Counted from the first letter of the stretch, positions 22,909 to 34,120 are shown. The stretch is DNA of 64,000 nt from Azolla caroliniana (GCA_043228905.1 JBHGNT010000016.1:13268001-13332000), one strand, 5' to 3'. Numbers and translations: made by a program. Notes: generated by a model not told the origin, from the letters alone.

Positions 22909-22941
22909 GCTTGAGGGGGCGTGTTGAGAATCAAGCTCAAC
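22904..22941 (+). promoter_or_regulatory. Polypurine tract in hairpin loop, copia A
   Basis: GTTGAGCTTGA (22904-22914) pairs perfectly with TCAAGCTCAAC (22931-22941, inside the LTR). The 16-nt loop contains the G-rich end of the polypurine tract and the LTR start TGTTGAG. Copia E has the same arrangement, slightly decayed. Confidence 0.6.
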
Positions 22942-23380
22942 ATAGCACAACGTGTGAACACACCTTTTGAGAATCTATGATTATTCAAAGGTCAAGAGTC
23001 ACACCACTACTCTCTACACATTAACTATGTGTCATAGAATCATATTCTATGACACATAACTAATGAGTTACATATTCCCCATGACTATGAGTCTTCACAT
23101 TCCCCAAGAGAGAGAGAGAGTGGTTGTTGTAAAGTTAATGAAGAGAGAGGGTGACTCTTTATAAAGCACCCTCCTTATACTTCATACTAAGTCGGTTGTG
23201 ACTCCTTGTAATGCTACATTTTCATTTCTCATTCTACTTGTGAATATATATCTTCTTCTTGAGTATTTCATTTCTCTAGCTTATCTATCTTGTGTTTCTA
23301 TTCTCTTCTCTAATTTCTCTCACACATATACATAACACACATCTCTTCCGCTACACAAGAATCATATCCGATTCTTTACA
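22922..23380 (+). repeat. 3' LTR of copia A
   Basis: 459 bp; 22 bp longer than the 5' LTR because of one indel near 23240, with few other differences. The inverted repeat recurs at 23028-23056. Confidence 0.94.
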
Positions 23381-23385
23381 CTTCA

Positions 23386-24299
23386 TTATGAACATTTCGC
23401 CATGGTCGCCGTAGTCAGAGTTTGTGGCGTAATTTGTTAGTTGTCGGCCTTGCTCACGCTTCTTCTTCCGACACTCCTCTTCGTAGTGGTCGGGTTTTCC
23501 GCAGTACACGCACTCAACTGGGTTCCTACGGTTGCTTGGTCCGGCGTGATGACTCCCCCTTCCACCGAACTCTTTGGGGCCGTTTTTGTCCGCTTGCCAT
23601 TGGTGGAAGTTCCAATGTTGATTGTGTCGGACCTTGGCCATATTGGCCTCTCTTGCCGCGACCGTGTCCTCTTCCTCCATCGAAGTTCAAATATAGCATT
23701 TGTCCTTCGTGTGTGTTTTTCCTTTGACGCACGTGATTCTCTTCGACTAGCTATAACGATTGGAGATCAAAAAAGGAGGGAGGAATCTCTCTCACGAGAA
23801 TAACCAATCTGATTGTGCCAAATCGCGATGCTAAGACACCGAGGCATATCTACACCATTTCTTCGTCGTCAATGCTAACATCGATCGATCCAAGGGCATC
23901 ACACAACTCCTTAATCTTTAAGGTGTAGTTGTCGATTGACATGTCCCTTTGTTGAAGATTGTTCAGCTCCTGTCAAAGTTGGAGCGTTTGTGCAGCCATA
24001 TTGGCTGCAAAAATCTTCTTGAGGTTTTCCCACGCCTACTTCGGCGTTTTTGCCTCTCGAATGTAGCCAAGCATATGATCATGAACGCATGATGCAAGGC
24101 AATACAACACACGGCTTGCAGCCTACTCCCAAGTGGGATAGTCGGTGTGTGTTGGGTTGGGGTGTGATTCGTGAGCCCCTTCAATGTAGCTCTAGTAGCC
24201 TTGTCCGACAAGATATTGATGCATCTTGTATTCCCAAGATGCAAAGTTCGTTCTGTCAAGCTTTTCGGTAGGAAGAGTGCTTCCCATTTGAGTATTCAT
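23386..24299 (-). pseudogene. Copia B gag
   Basis: ATG at 24299 on the minus strand (MNTQMGSTLPTEKLDRTNFA). Core words YKMHQYLVGQGY, VHDHMLGYIREAKTPK and MSIDNYTLKIKELCDALGS are seen, with several in-frame stops. A zinc knuckle CVYCGKPDHYEEEC is at about 23500 and YATNSDYGDHGEMFIMK leads to the A junction at 23381. Frames shift near 23770. Confidence 0.88.
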
Positions 24300-24371
24300 C
24301 GGTGGGCCGGTTCTGTTGATCATCAGTGTGCAGCACAACACAGTCGAAAATGCTTGATCAGGCAACCACTC

Positions 24372-24702
24372 GCTTTGATACCATGTAAAGAAATGAGGAA
24401 GCAAGAGAGGTTGTAATGTAGCAGAAGATGAATGTGTGTGTGTGTGTGTGTGTGTGTCACAAGATAAAGTGAGAGAGAGTGAGAGAGAGAGAGGTCTTAA
24501 GACAGAGATAGACAAAACTATATATTAACCAAAATTACATCAAACCATAAGACATCCAACTACAACTAAGTTACAATGTGTTGGTTTATATACCAACTAA
24601 GCTAGGGCAAGTGCCCTTTCTACTATTTACAAAACTAGCCCAACATGTCCATGACCTAGTGTGAAAAACCTATCTATGGGAAGTTGAGTTCGACTCTCAA
24701 CA
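24372..24702 (-). repeat. 5' LTR and primer site of copia B
   Basis: LTR 24384-24702 (319 bp), minus strand TGTTGAGAGTCGAACTCAAC...CTTTACA, followed by the tRNA-Met-type site TGGTATCAAAGC (24383-24372). Contains a (TG)n tract at 24432-24457 and a GA tract at about 24470-24492. Confidence 0.85.
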
Positions 24703-25985
24703 AAAACACGTATTCTATGTTTAGAATATGCTTTAGAATTTATTTATTTTTGAAGTACGTTGGTTAGATATTGGTTAAATATCTTAGGGTTTAGGGTTTG
24801 ATAGACTATATAATGTATTGCACGAGGAATGTGGGCACGATACTTATTTAGGCTACAACTAGTGTTATTAGGTTAACTATTCTTAGGGTTTAGGGGTTTG
24901 TTATAAGGGTTTAGGGTATATGGGTTAAAATATTCTGTGGGTTTAGGGTAGTGTGTGCAAAAGTAAAGGTATTAAGGATTGGTAGGTTTAGGGTTTTAGT
25001 GGTAAGGGGAGATATGTTTAGAGAGGTATGATGATGAGGGTATGGGTTGGCGGGGATATAATGTGTTAGGGTTATTAGTTTAGGGTTGTAGGTATTGGGT
25101 ATTGGGTAGGTTAAAGATTAACGGAAAGAGGGGGGAGTGCCACGTTTTACTTAGTGGGAAGGAAATAGCATGTATATTATAGAAAGCACAACTAACCACA
25201 CACATAAATACAATAGACACTTCAGAAAATAAAAATAAAAAATTGATCAAATATATATTAATATGACCTATGTAGCAAACTAGTTTCGCTGTTATATGGA
25301 GCTCGTCAGTGCTTAGGTCATTTTTTAGTATAAAGGTAAGTTTATATAGGTTTGTGGTAAGGGGGGTGTAAGATGAGTGGTGGACAAGAGTGATAAATGT
25401 GAAAAGAAGAGAAGAGTATGGGAGGGAGTGGTGTAACACAGTGATAAGGGGGCAAGATATGATTTTATAAAGGGAAGGAGTGGGTATCATGAGTTTGATA
25501 GAGATAAGTGGGTAACTAGAGGGTATAATAATGGTGATAAGTGGGTGACTGGAGGGTATGATAAATGAGGGGAGGGGTGTGTATATGTGTGTGATGGGTG
25601 GCTAGTAGGAGGTAAAGATGTGGGTGAAAAACGAGGGGATATGAATTTAATAGTTATGGGGAATGAGGAGAGGGAGAGAGAGAGAGAGAGAGAGAAATTT
25701 AAGTAATGAGAAGAGAGAGTGAAAATAGGTGAGAAAAGAGTGAGAGAGAGAGAGAGGGAGAAAGAGAGAAAAAGAGAGACGTAGAGAAAAGGAAAGGAAG
25801 AGAGAGAAAGGGGAAAAGGTAGAGAAAGAGAAGGGAAGGGAAGGAGGAGATAGAGATAGAGAAAGGCAATGTTAGAGAGAAGAAATGTGAAGGTAGAGAG
25901 AGAGGAGATAGGGGGAGATTCTCACGTGGTAAATATAGGGAGATAAAACTTGTGGTTTTTTAAAAAATAAAAATAAAGAGAGGAG
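24703..25985. repeat. Degenerate telomere-like motifs and purine-rich DNA
   Basis: 24784-25092 holds at least seven TTTAGGG-type words (two in tandem at about 24785, others at 24883, 24905, 24946, 24984 and 25077) separated by AT-rich DNA, all with the G-rich strand on plus. 25100-25640 is G-rich and A-rich on the plus strand. 25668-25915 is almost pure GA with AG microsatellites. No gene is supported here. Confidence 0.7.
25265..25319 (-). ncRNA. Hammerhead-like ribozyme core, incomplete
   Basis: Minus strand: GACCTA (25319-25314), CTGACGA (25309-25303), a 3-bp stem GCT/AGC with 9-nt loop, GAAA (25287-25284), a short CTAG/CTA stem, then TAGGTC (25270-25265), which closes on GACCTA. Boxes and two stems fit a hammerhead, but the stem III edge and the expected UH cleavage triplet do not. 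It may be a decayed motif or chance. Confidence 0.3.
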
Positions 25986-27241
25986 TTAGTGTGGATCTAT
26001 AGTAATTTTTTTTGTGTTAACTAATAAATAGTGTAGATTTTTAGATTTAGTCCTACAAATTATTGGTTTGCGGATGTGTTGTAGTAGAGGGTCTTCTAGG
26101 AGGTTTAAGTGTAGGTTAATAAGGGTTTCTTTTATTCCTAGATTAGGGGCTTGGTGTGTGAATTTAAGTTTAAAGATTATGGGTGTGGGGTTTTGGTTAA
26201 TGGTTTTGTTTGAGTGGAGAGTTGGTCTAAGGGAATAGCGGTGTTTTTTGAATATATTGAGGATAAAGTGTGTAGGGTATCCTCGTGCTCGTAGTCTATT
26301 AAAAAATAGTTGTTGCATTTTTAAATAACCTTGGGTTGTACTTTCTCTAATAATGTATCTTTTAAGTTCATTCGAGAGAAAGCTTTTTTTGACGTGGATA
26401 AGATGTGTCGAGGTGAAGGGTATATATTGGTAAGTATTAAGTTCTTTTTGAAAACAATTAAAGGTGAAACTATTATTATCTAAGTTTATCCAAAGGTCGA
26501 GAAAAGGGAGTTTAGTGAGAGAGGTTTGGATGGTTAGTTTAATGGATTTTTGAGTGGTAATACTATAGAAATTTAGGTAGTCTAAGAGTCTAAGGCATCG
26601 TCAATATATCTCTGAAATAAAATAAATGGGGAGATGGGTTGGCATTCACGAGGTATGACAAAAAAAGGCAAGTATATACTACAGAAAAATTGTTTCTCAT
26701 GGCTACGCTCTCAATTTGTTAATAGATTTGGTTATTAAATTTAGGAAATTGGTAAATTCACAGTTTTGTCCATATTTTCACAGTTTTTTTGGGGGGATGG
26801 AATCTGGCTATCATTTGTAGTGCAAATAATCATATTTCTGAACTCAAAAAAAATACTTTGAAAATACGGAAAAAACTGTGAATTTACCAATTTCCTAAAT
26901 TTAAGGAAGTGATATTCTAAGGTTACAACGCTGAGAGCATAGATGAGGTTGGCTTTTTGTTTTGAGAAATGGGGGGTAATTAGGTGTTTTAGGGTGAGTA
27001 GTCCTAGTTTTGGTGGAATACTCGGGTAGAGGATTTCTACGTCAAAAGAAAAGATGACGCTATTGGGTGGTGTCGTAAGGTTTTCTAGGGATTGTACTAA
27101 GGTATTGTTTTTGTTGTAGGAGTATGGGGAGGAGTTGGTGGTGTAGCCACTTAGAAGTTTGACCATAAAGTTGACCATGCCTACATTGAATCCCATATCA
27201 ACAATTTCTAGTATTAAAGACTCCTCTCTTCCATACTTCAA
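25986..27241 (-). pseudogene. Penelope-like element reverse transcriptase fragment
   Basis: Minus strand, read across frame changes: FSFDVEILYPSIPP (RT motif with Asp), then FNNQIY and an AM-containing fingers/palm region, FQRYIDDAL at 26614-26591 (catalytic YIDD), PFLDLWINLDNNSFTF, YIPFTSTHLIHVKKSF, and a thumb with LFFNRLRARGYP. These are the hallmarks of Penelope-like RTs, not of LTR or LINE RTs. The thumb words look most like the endonuclease-lacking, telomere-associated groups (Athena, Coprina). No GIY-YIG domain is seen downstream to 25100. A MITE and stops break it. The N-terminal part is missing beyond 27241. Confidence 0.72.
26744..26895. mobile_element. 152-bp MITE inside the Penelope-like RT
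   Basis: Terminal inverted repeats GGAAATTGGTAAATTCACAG at the left end match the complement at the right end (about 24-27 bp). Flanked by TAAATTTA on both sides (26736-26743 and 26896-26903). Removing the element with one flank restores the RT reading HFLKFNNQIY, so an 8-bp duplication as in hAT elements fits. The octamer is itself palindromic, so a shorter duplication cannot be excluded. Confidence 0.78.
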
Positions 27242-29262
27242 ATCGGTTTTAACAAAATATTGTGTAGCTCAAAGTGGTTGTATTGAATTGCCAAGATTTA
27301 ATTCAAGGGGAAATTGTAGAAGGAAGTTGTTGTGGGGAAAAAGCATGGGCTTATGTGGAATAAATGCCAAAGAGGATGAAATCTTCTCATTTATTTACGA
27401 AGAGTAAAAGCCAAACTTAGAAGCACTAAAACTGTTGATCTACATATCTAATAAATAGAAAGAGGAGTTGATATTTGTAAGTTCATGTACATAATGGGAA
27501 GGACACATCAAAAGTAGTCTAGGAAACATGAGAATTGAACGGAAGCAACTAGTAACAATGTCTCATGAAGACTTCGTTTGGAACCCTACACAATAACCAT
27601 ATGATATTCTCGAACGAGAGTCAATTGACTCTTAAGGAACATGCCAATGGTCTACCAAGGAGCCACTATACCTTTGGGCTTGCTACAAACTTGCATAACC
27701 AAGAATATGACAATAACATGTTGTTCACTCTTTCATTCACTTAAATTCACCTCCGATTAATTTAGTGAAGAGGTACATGTTGGTACACGCTACTCTCGAA
27801 GCTTCTTTGAGGTGTTTGGAAAACGTGAGTGTCCCACGATTGCTTGACAATTTTGGGGTGTAATCACAAACAACATTGGATTGATTGGCAATGGGTTTAG
27901 GGTTGAACCCATAGATATCAAGGAGTATGGTTGTGATGAGGTTATTATGTTTGATTGTTGATTGGATGAACAATTAATATGCACAAGTGATGCTAGAGGA
28001 ATTTTAGGATACTCTAGGAAGATTTTTAAAATTTTAAAATTTTCATGCACTTTCTAAATTGGAGGTTAATTTGGTCTATTGAATCTTAATATTGGGGATA
28101 TTTTTATTCTTAAAATTAGTGATAAGATTTTTTGTATTTACTGTATTGTATGCTATAAGTCATCAAATACAATAAGCACATCTTATTGTCACATATCACA
28201 CATCATTCAAGTACATATTGTATTGTATGAGTTAACAAATCTTTGATAGAGAACAAATATCTTGTAGATGGTATGCTCATTTGGCCATATGAGGTTAGCG
28301 AAGAGGCTTATGCCACTAATGCACGAGTAGCTGGGAACAATATGTACATGAGCATGCATGGAAAGAAATTTATATGCAATATCCAAAATTCTTAGGTTAT
28401 GCATGTAAATTGAAGAAGGCATTGTATGTATTACCAACAACGAACATGAAGTGCTTAATTACGCATGGATTTGAAATATCATAGTTTGTGTATATGTTAG
28501 TTAGTACAATAGAATCATTCTGATTGTGAATTGTGGGGATGTTTATATCCTTGAATGCTCAAGAGACATCAAACATTTGTTGGAGGGATATATTTAACCT
28601 TTGGTTTGAAGAGAAAGAGAGAAGGATATAGTATCATTGAAGTAGACACATATTGCACAATGCTTAATATGAGGAGTCACGGTATGACAAACATTTTTTT
28701 GTATTTTTTGGGCTTTAAGAAATATATGATGATTAAGTATTCAATTTGTATGATTTCATTATCTTTGTCAGGTAGTTATGTTTATTTGTGTATTTTCTAT
28801 AGTAATAAAATGTATAATAATGAAGCATCATATAGAGCTTTTCATTATTAAAACTTGTGCGTCAAATGACATATTAGTTTTTGCACCCTGATGTCATATG
28901 ACATACATCTTTAAAAAATGCGCGTCAAAAAACTCAACGACTAACCCATCAAATTCAGGCCCTGATTGGCATTACCAAAATGCCATGAAAGAAGCATCCA
29001 GTGACAACCTGGATGGAGAGTTTTCAACCATCCAAAATTAGGATAGTGACGACCTAGATTTATAGTCTTCTTGTATTTTGGGGGAAAGACTTTTCAAGCA
29101 CCTTCACCACATGATCCGGATGTCTTTATCTGTTTTGAGCTAATGATTTGTACTGCTTAATCTGTGGGAGACCCAGTCCTTCTTGTTCTCCAGAAGTATA
29201 CGATCGGTCTAAAAAGACTGACCATTGATTGGGGATGCTTATTCTGCAGTGTGCACTCAGCC
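27242..29262. other. AT-rich intergenic DNA, nothing assigned
   Basis: No convincing coding region. Several 70-100 codon frames exist on both strands but show no family features. A 14-bp palindrome ATGTCATATGACAT lies near 28891. The last 150 bases are the likely 5' leader of the kinase gene. Confidence 0.6.
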
Positions 29263-32200
29263 ATGGAAACTAAGCATTCTTCTTCTTCTTCTCATTATTA
29301 TTGTGCAGAGCAGCTCCTGACTTTGATCACCGCAATGTCATGCTTCCTACTTGAGGCTTTTCTAATCACAACTACTCATGTTGCGGCCGACAGCACAGAC
29401 GACAATTATTACTTCCCTTCCTCGAATGTCAATGGCAATCTCTCCTCTTATTACGAAAACCCAGAATACTATGTCTCCTCTTACAGCGATTTCCAGTTCT
29501 GCAACAACCAAACGCTTCTGCAAGCTCTGAATAATGAGAAGAGGCTGTACGGGCGCACCCTCGACATCAACTCAGCCCACCGTTCGGAATACCCTTACAT
29601 TCTCTACTTTCAGCTCTTCTTCGTCATACCCGCGGACGAGCTCTGCGCAAAAAATAATGGCAGTACCCCATCTTACTACCTGTCTCTCTTGGCATATAAA
29701 GGCTATGGAAAGGCGCAAGACCTGAACAAGGGGCAAGTCGTGTGGACCGCCAATGTGGACAACCCAGTCGGCGAGAACGCGTGCCTGGAGCTCAATGCGG
29801 GTGACACCAATCTCAAGCTTGTCGACTATGATCGGAACGGGCCGGATCGCATTGTGTGGCAGACCAATACATCCACCTCTGCCAATGCATCCCTCACCAT
29901 TACCTTTGAGGGGAACCTGGTCCTCTTCACACACGCTACCCTTACTAATGACTCCAAGTTGACCCAAAACATACTTTGGCAATCTTATGAGCATCCCACC
30001 GACACGCTCATGGTGCTGCAAGCTCTTCGACCCGGATATAATCTCACGGCATCCAGCGATAGTAACAAAACAGCCAACTACACCCTCATGATTGGACCTG
30101 ATGGAACCGTTGCCCTATATGCGAAGATCGGGTATCAATCCCTCTATAGCCATACATCTAATAATAGTGCTGTAAATTATACCAGCTATGAATATCGTTA
30201 TTGGGCTTGGACTCTCAATGGTGCACCCCACACGTCTATTGGAGATACGATGGTGCTGTGCTGGTACCCTACCAACCAAAGCCATCTCCAGTTGGATATG
30301 CTTCCATCAGCGAATAGGTTAGTTGATAATGAATGATGAGTTTTGGAATGTGCGCCATATGGTTATCTATATGAATTGCTCACATATGTTTCAAATTCGC
30401 TATATATATAGATCTCACGTTTCGATCTACACCCAAATCTCTCCGGATGATTGTGGTTCACTGCCTCAAGAATGGAAAGGATTTGTATTTGAGGATAAAG
30501 GAAAGGAGGATGAAGCCAATAACTTGACAATAACATATGGCACATTCCTCAGGCTGGAAAGCGATGGAGACCTTCATGCCTACACACTCAATGACACTAG
30601 ATATCCGAATAGCACCGCAGTTTGGAGGAACTTCTCCAGTCTCTTCTCGATAAATCCATGCAAATTGCCTCTCTTCTGTGGATTCTACGGTGTGTGCCAA
30701 GAAGAGTTCCAAAATTGTTCTTCGGATTGTGGAGGATCACAGACATTTGTGCTTCAGGATCCCACAAACCCTAAATCAGGCTGCAAGCTCAAGGATGATA
30801 GTGAATTGATGGAACCCAACAGTACTACTCTGTCTGATTCAACACTATATCATTCGAAGAATTTTTCCGTCATACAAGGGGCCCATTACTTCTCCAACGC
30901 TTTCCGGTCACCTGACCAGAGAAACATTTCTGCAGAAAACTGCAAGGAGAGTTGTAAGAACCTTTGCTCTTGCACGGCCGCATTCTGGGAGTCATCATCA
31001 TCATCAGGTGGTTCTTGCTTCCTCATCCAAGGTCCTGTTGCCACCATTATAGTAGTGAATGCTTCTGCTACTAAAGCATTTCAGGGATTTTTAAAACTCA
31101 TAGACATCTCTACTCCATCCTCATCCTCATCTCTATTCATCCGAATAGGACTACCAGTATTCGGGGTCATCACAGTTATGGCCATACTGGTAGCTGGATA
31201 TCTGTGCAGGAGAAGAAGACTGCAAGCCAAGAAACTGGAACATCATAACGACATGGAAGCTGAGCTCCTGGGTGCCTCGCTTCAAGGGTCGAAGCCCCGA
31301 CGGTTCACATGGAAAGAGATGCATGAAAACACGTGTGGCTTCTCGGACCATCTCGGGAGTGGTGGCTTCGGCAAAGTCTTCCGGGGGGCTATGGACGATG
31401 GCACGCCCATAGCCGTGAAGCAGCTCAACGGTGAAAGCCAACAGGGTAACAAAGAGTTCATTGCCGAGGTGTCCATTCTGGGCCGCACTCACCACCTTCA
31501 CCTTGTCCGCTTGATCGGCTTCTGCCTCGAAGGTACCATGCACAAGTTCCTCGTGTACGAATACATGGAAAATGGATCCTTGGATGCTTGGATCTTCAGT
31601 AAACCCCACAAAGCTAGGTCAGAGACCGACGAGAGTAGGGAGAACAACCAGCAACCCATCCTAACTTGGGAGAGGCGGTTCGACATAGCCTTGGGTACTG
31701 CCAAAGGCTTGGCATACTTGCACGAGGAGTGTGAGGACAGGGTCATACACATGGATCTCAAGCCACAGAACATACTGCTGGGAGCCGATTTCTTCCCGAA
31801 GATTTCCGATTTCGGGCTGTCCCGAAGAGTGGTGAGAGGTGAAGAGAGCGCAGTGGTGACCATGATGAGGGGGACCCCTGGATACTTGGCGCCCGAATGG
31901 CTAACCGACGGGGCCGTGACCGAGAAGTGCGATGTGTACAGCTACGGAATCCTGCTCCTCGAGATCGTGAGCGGGAGAAGAGTGAGAGATTGGAGAGCAT
32001 TGAGGCAGAAGCTGGACATGAGCCGGAATCTGCACGAGGGATTGAGGGAGCTCGTGGACGAGAGGCTCATGAGCTATGGCGTGGGTGTGGCGAAGAAGAA
32101 GATGTACGATGAGAAACAAGCCATGAGGATGGTGGAGGTAGCCATGATGTGCTTGCGAACCAATCCTGGGAGCCGGCCGAGCATGAGCAGAGTAGTGCAC

Positions 32201-32533
32201 ATGTTGGAAGGGAAGATGGAAGCCATTGCCGTGCATGATGGCCCCAATAGTGAGGATTATCAAGAGATGGGGCTCTTAATTCCTAGCAAGAAGATGAAGG
32301 ATGGAGTAGAGCTAGAGCAAGAGCAGCAGTACAAGCATCATTTCTCGGAAATCCAATGGCCCAATGAGTCTTGGGGATCGGGATCCGGCACCACCTCCAC
32401 TACTACGATGGGCAGGACGAGAAAATCGATATTCAGTGGCAAGACATCGTACAAGTATACGGAGATCTCAAAGTCGGAGGAATACATGGATTCACTACAT
32501 GGGGGTCATACGTACAGAATGAGCAAACAATAA
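29263..32533 (+). CDS. G-type lectin S-receptor-like Ser/Thr kinase (one intron)
   Basis: Two exons, 29263-30317 and 30412-32533, give 1058 residues. The intron (94 bp) has GT and AG ends and splits an Arg codon; both frames match across it. ATG 29263 has a good context (GCCATGG). Order: hydrophobic signal segment at about residues 18-40; bulb-lectin domain with QVVWTANVDNPVG; EGF-like CKLPLFCGFYGVC; PAN-like ENCKESCKNLCSC; transmembrane segment at about 597-617 followed by RRRR; kinase from about 649 with GSGGFG, Lys688, HMDLKPQN (Asp800), DFG at 818 and LAPEW. Met replaces Arg in HRD, so it is a non-RD kinase, common among immune receptors. Many N-glycosylation sites. Likely plasma-membrane; ligand unknown. 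It is the only apparently intact host gene. Confidence 0.93.
30318..30411 (+). other. Intron of the lectin receptor kinase
   Basis: Donor AATAG|GTTAGT at 30317/30318 and acceptor TATATATAG|ATC at 30411/30412. AT-rich. Splicing removes the stop codons that would otherwise end the frame at about 30336. Confidence 0.85.
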
Positions 32534-34120
32534 GATGTAAAAAAACGTGTGTCATTATTATATCATGTGCCATTCAATAAGAAAGCTTTCTTTCGTATCT
32601 TGTCTTCGCTAATCTCCAGCCATTCGCTAATCTCTTTCTTTCGTATCTTGTCTTCCAGAACTCGTGATTTGCGATCCAATATTTTTGTTACAATCCTCGT
32701 GAAATCCTCTAGAGTTGTTCCCACAATGAACACCTGAACATATGGAGCCAAACATTGTCTCCTGCGAAATTAACACGCTTTCATGCCCCAATGCTTCAAC
32801 TTTTTATCTAAAGATTTCAGGAGGAGCCTTGTTCCATCATGAGGAATAAAAGATCCAATCAAAACCTTTCTTTAAATACACATAATTCAATGTGAAATGA
32901 ATATAAAAAAAATTAAATAACAATCCTGGAAAACTCAATTATCTTTAATGAAGTTTGAGCCCGTCACCTTATTACTTAACAAAGTACATAGCTCTTGCCA
33001 CTTAAAGATAACTTTATTGCCTTAACTAGAATTGGGCTTTAAGTACTTTTCTTTCTTCATACGTGATGTGGAAGGAATGAAGGAACAAAAGTTTCCAATA
33101 AGTTAAGGTTATGATTAAGGCCATAATTAGATGGCGATGACAAGAGATAAGTATCAAACTAAAATTTTGAGCTTGCTCATGTGACAATAGCTAATCACTT
33201 AAACAATAAGGACAAGGGTTTGAACCTTCTTATACAGGGCAATAAAAAGCAGAAAAGTTACAAGGCATCAATCGGAGACTCATAACGTCCACTTCAGGAA
33301 TTGTTTTTTACCATTTCCTTATTCTTTATGTCTCTCACCCATGCAATGCAGTTTATCCTTATAAAAATTCTCTCTTACAAAAAATCACATTCACACATGT
33401 ACACAAGCAGAATTATATTTAAGCACAACCATTCCCATCCATACACAAATACATATAGACACAAATACACCCATACAAGCTATAGCACATGTAAAATACA
33501 AACACTTACTTACATAGTTATATACAAATATACCTACATATTGACACCAATCTTCATATAGTTATATGAGCATATATGCAAACCTATACACATATGCACA
33601 TCACCATCAACAAGAACACATCTAGATGCAATTGTAAGTACCTTTTAGGTTACCAACTTTTTGACGTGACGCGGAGGGTTTGAGAGTTGTAAAAGAGAGA
33701 AAGGGAGCAAAAGGGATGCCAAAAAACTTGAATGCATCTTAACACGTTCTCATTCACAAGTGGAGGGATAAGAAATATTTGGTTTGATTTTGAGGCTTTT
33801 TTGGCTATTTCACAAAATATCTTGATGTGTGTATAAGTTTATAACATGTTCTCACAAACTTGATGAAAAAGCTAAAAATTTCACCATTTGGTAAAATTGA
33901 AAATATCAAATGTTTGCCAAACCCTCCCGTTTTTTAAATTCCTTTATTTTCCCCTCTATTTTCTTCTTCATTTTTTCTTCTCTATCCTCATCTTTTTTCT
34001 CCCTCTTCTTTAACGTCTAACTTCTTCTAACTTCCAACGTGGCTTTTTGTGTCCGTAGGCTTGCTCTGTTCCTTCTTAACATACATATCCACCTCATGGA
34101 GTCTTTCTTCGTCAAGCTCA
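32534..34120. other. Intergenic, AT-rich, no gene seen
   Basis: Begins with the 3' untranslated region of the kinase gene (AATAAG at about 32576). A 22-bp word CTTTCTTTCGTATCTTGTCT is repeated at about 32586 and 32636. 33350-33620 is rich in ACA/CACA words. Nothing codes convincingly. Confidence 0.6.

Larger units (their letters stand above)
14951..23380 (+). mobile_element. Copia element A, full length, carries element C
   Basis: Plus-strand copia: 5' LTR 14951-15387, primer site TGGTATTAGAGC at 15388, gag 15560, pol 19239-22908, polypurine tract, 3' LTR 22922-23380. Perfect 5-bp duplication CTTCA at 14946-14950 and 23381-23385. Inside gag it carries element C (16218-19233). Pol has two stops and two frame changes. 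Confidence 0.95.
5457..24702 (-). mobile_element. Copia element B, host of the left nest (interrupted)
   Basis: A minus-strand Ty1/copia element whose 5' LTR is at 24384-24702. Its surviving segments are 23381-24702 (LTR, primer site, gag), 13173-14950 (end of gag, protease, integrase), 12044-12242 (RT) and 5457-6187 (RT, RNase H). Between them lie elements A, H and G. Reading frames rejoin when A and G are removed with one copy of each target duplication. The rest of RNase H and the 3' LTR lie beyond Ty3-1, outside the window. About 160 codons of RT are missing around the H insertion. Sequence is close to A-family copia but the LTR is different. Confidence 0.88.

Noticed and set aside
24421-24457. 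(TG)n tract as a regulatory element
   Set aside because: A plain microsatellite inside the B LTR; no evidence beyond the repeat.
24784-25092. A true present-day telomere
   Set aside because: The TTTAGGG words are scattered and mutated, and the sequence continues for tens of kilobases on both sides.
25080-25490. 136-codon reverse frame
   Set aside because: Low-complexity, next to purine-rich DNA, no recognisable domain.
28855-28925. Possible short inverted-repeat element around repeated GCGTCAAA words
   Set aside because: Arms are short and imperfect and no target duplication is visible.
29164-29262. GTG start upstream of the receptor kinase
   Set aside because: The ATG at 29263 has a better context and is followed by a signal-like segment; a GTG start is not expected in plants.
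29572-30021. Antisense frames within the receptor kinase
   Set aside because: No family features; they are shadows of a GC-richer coding strand.
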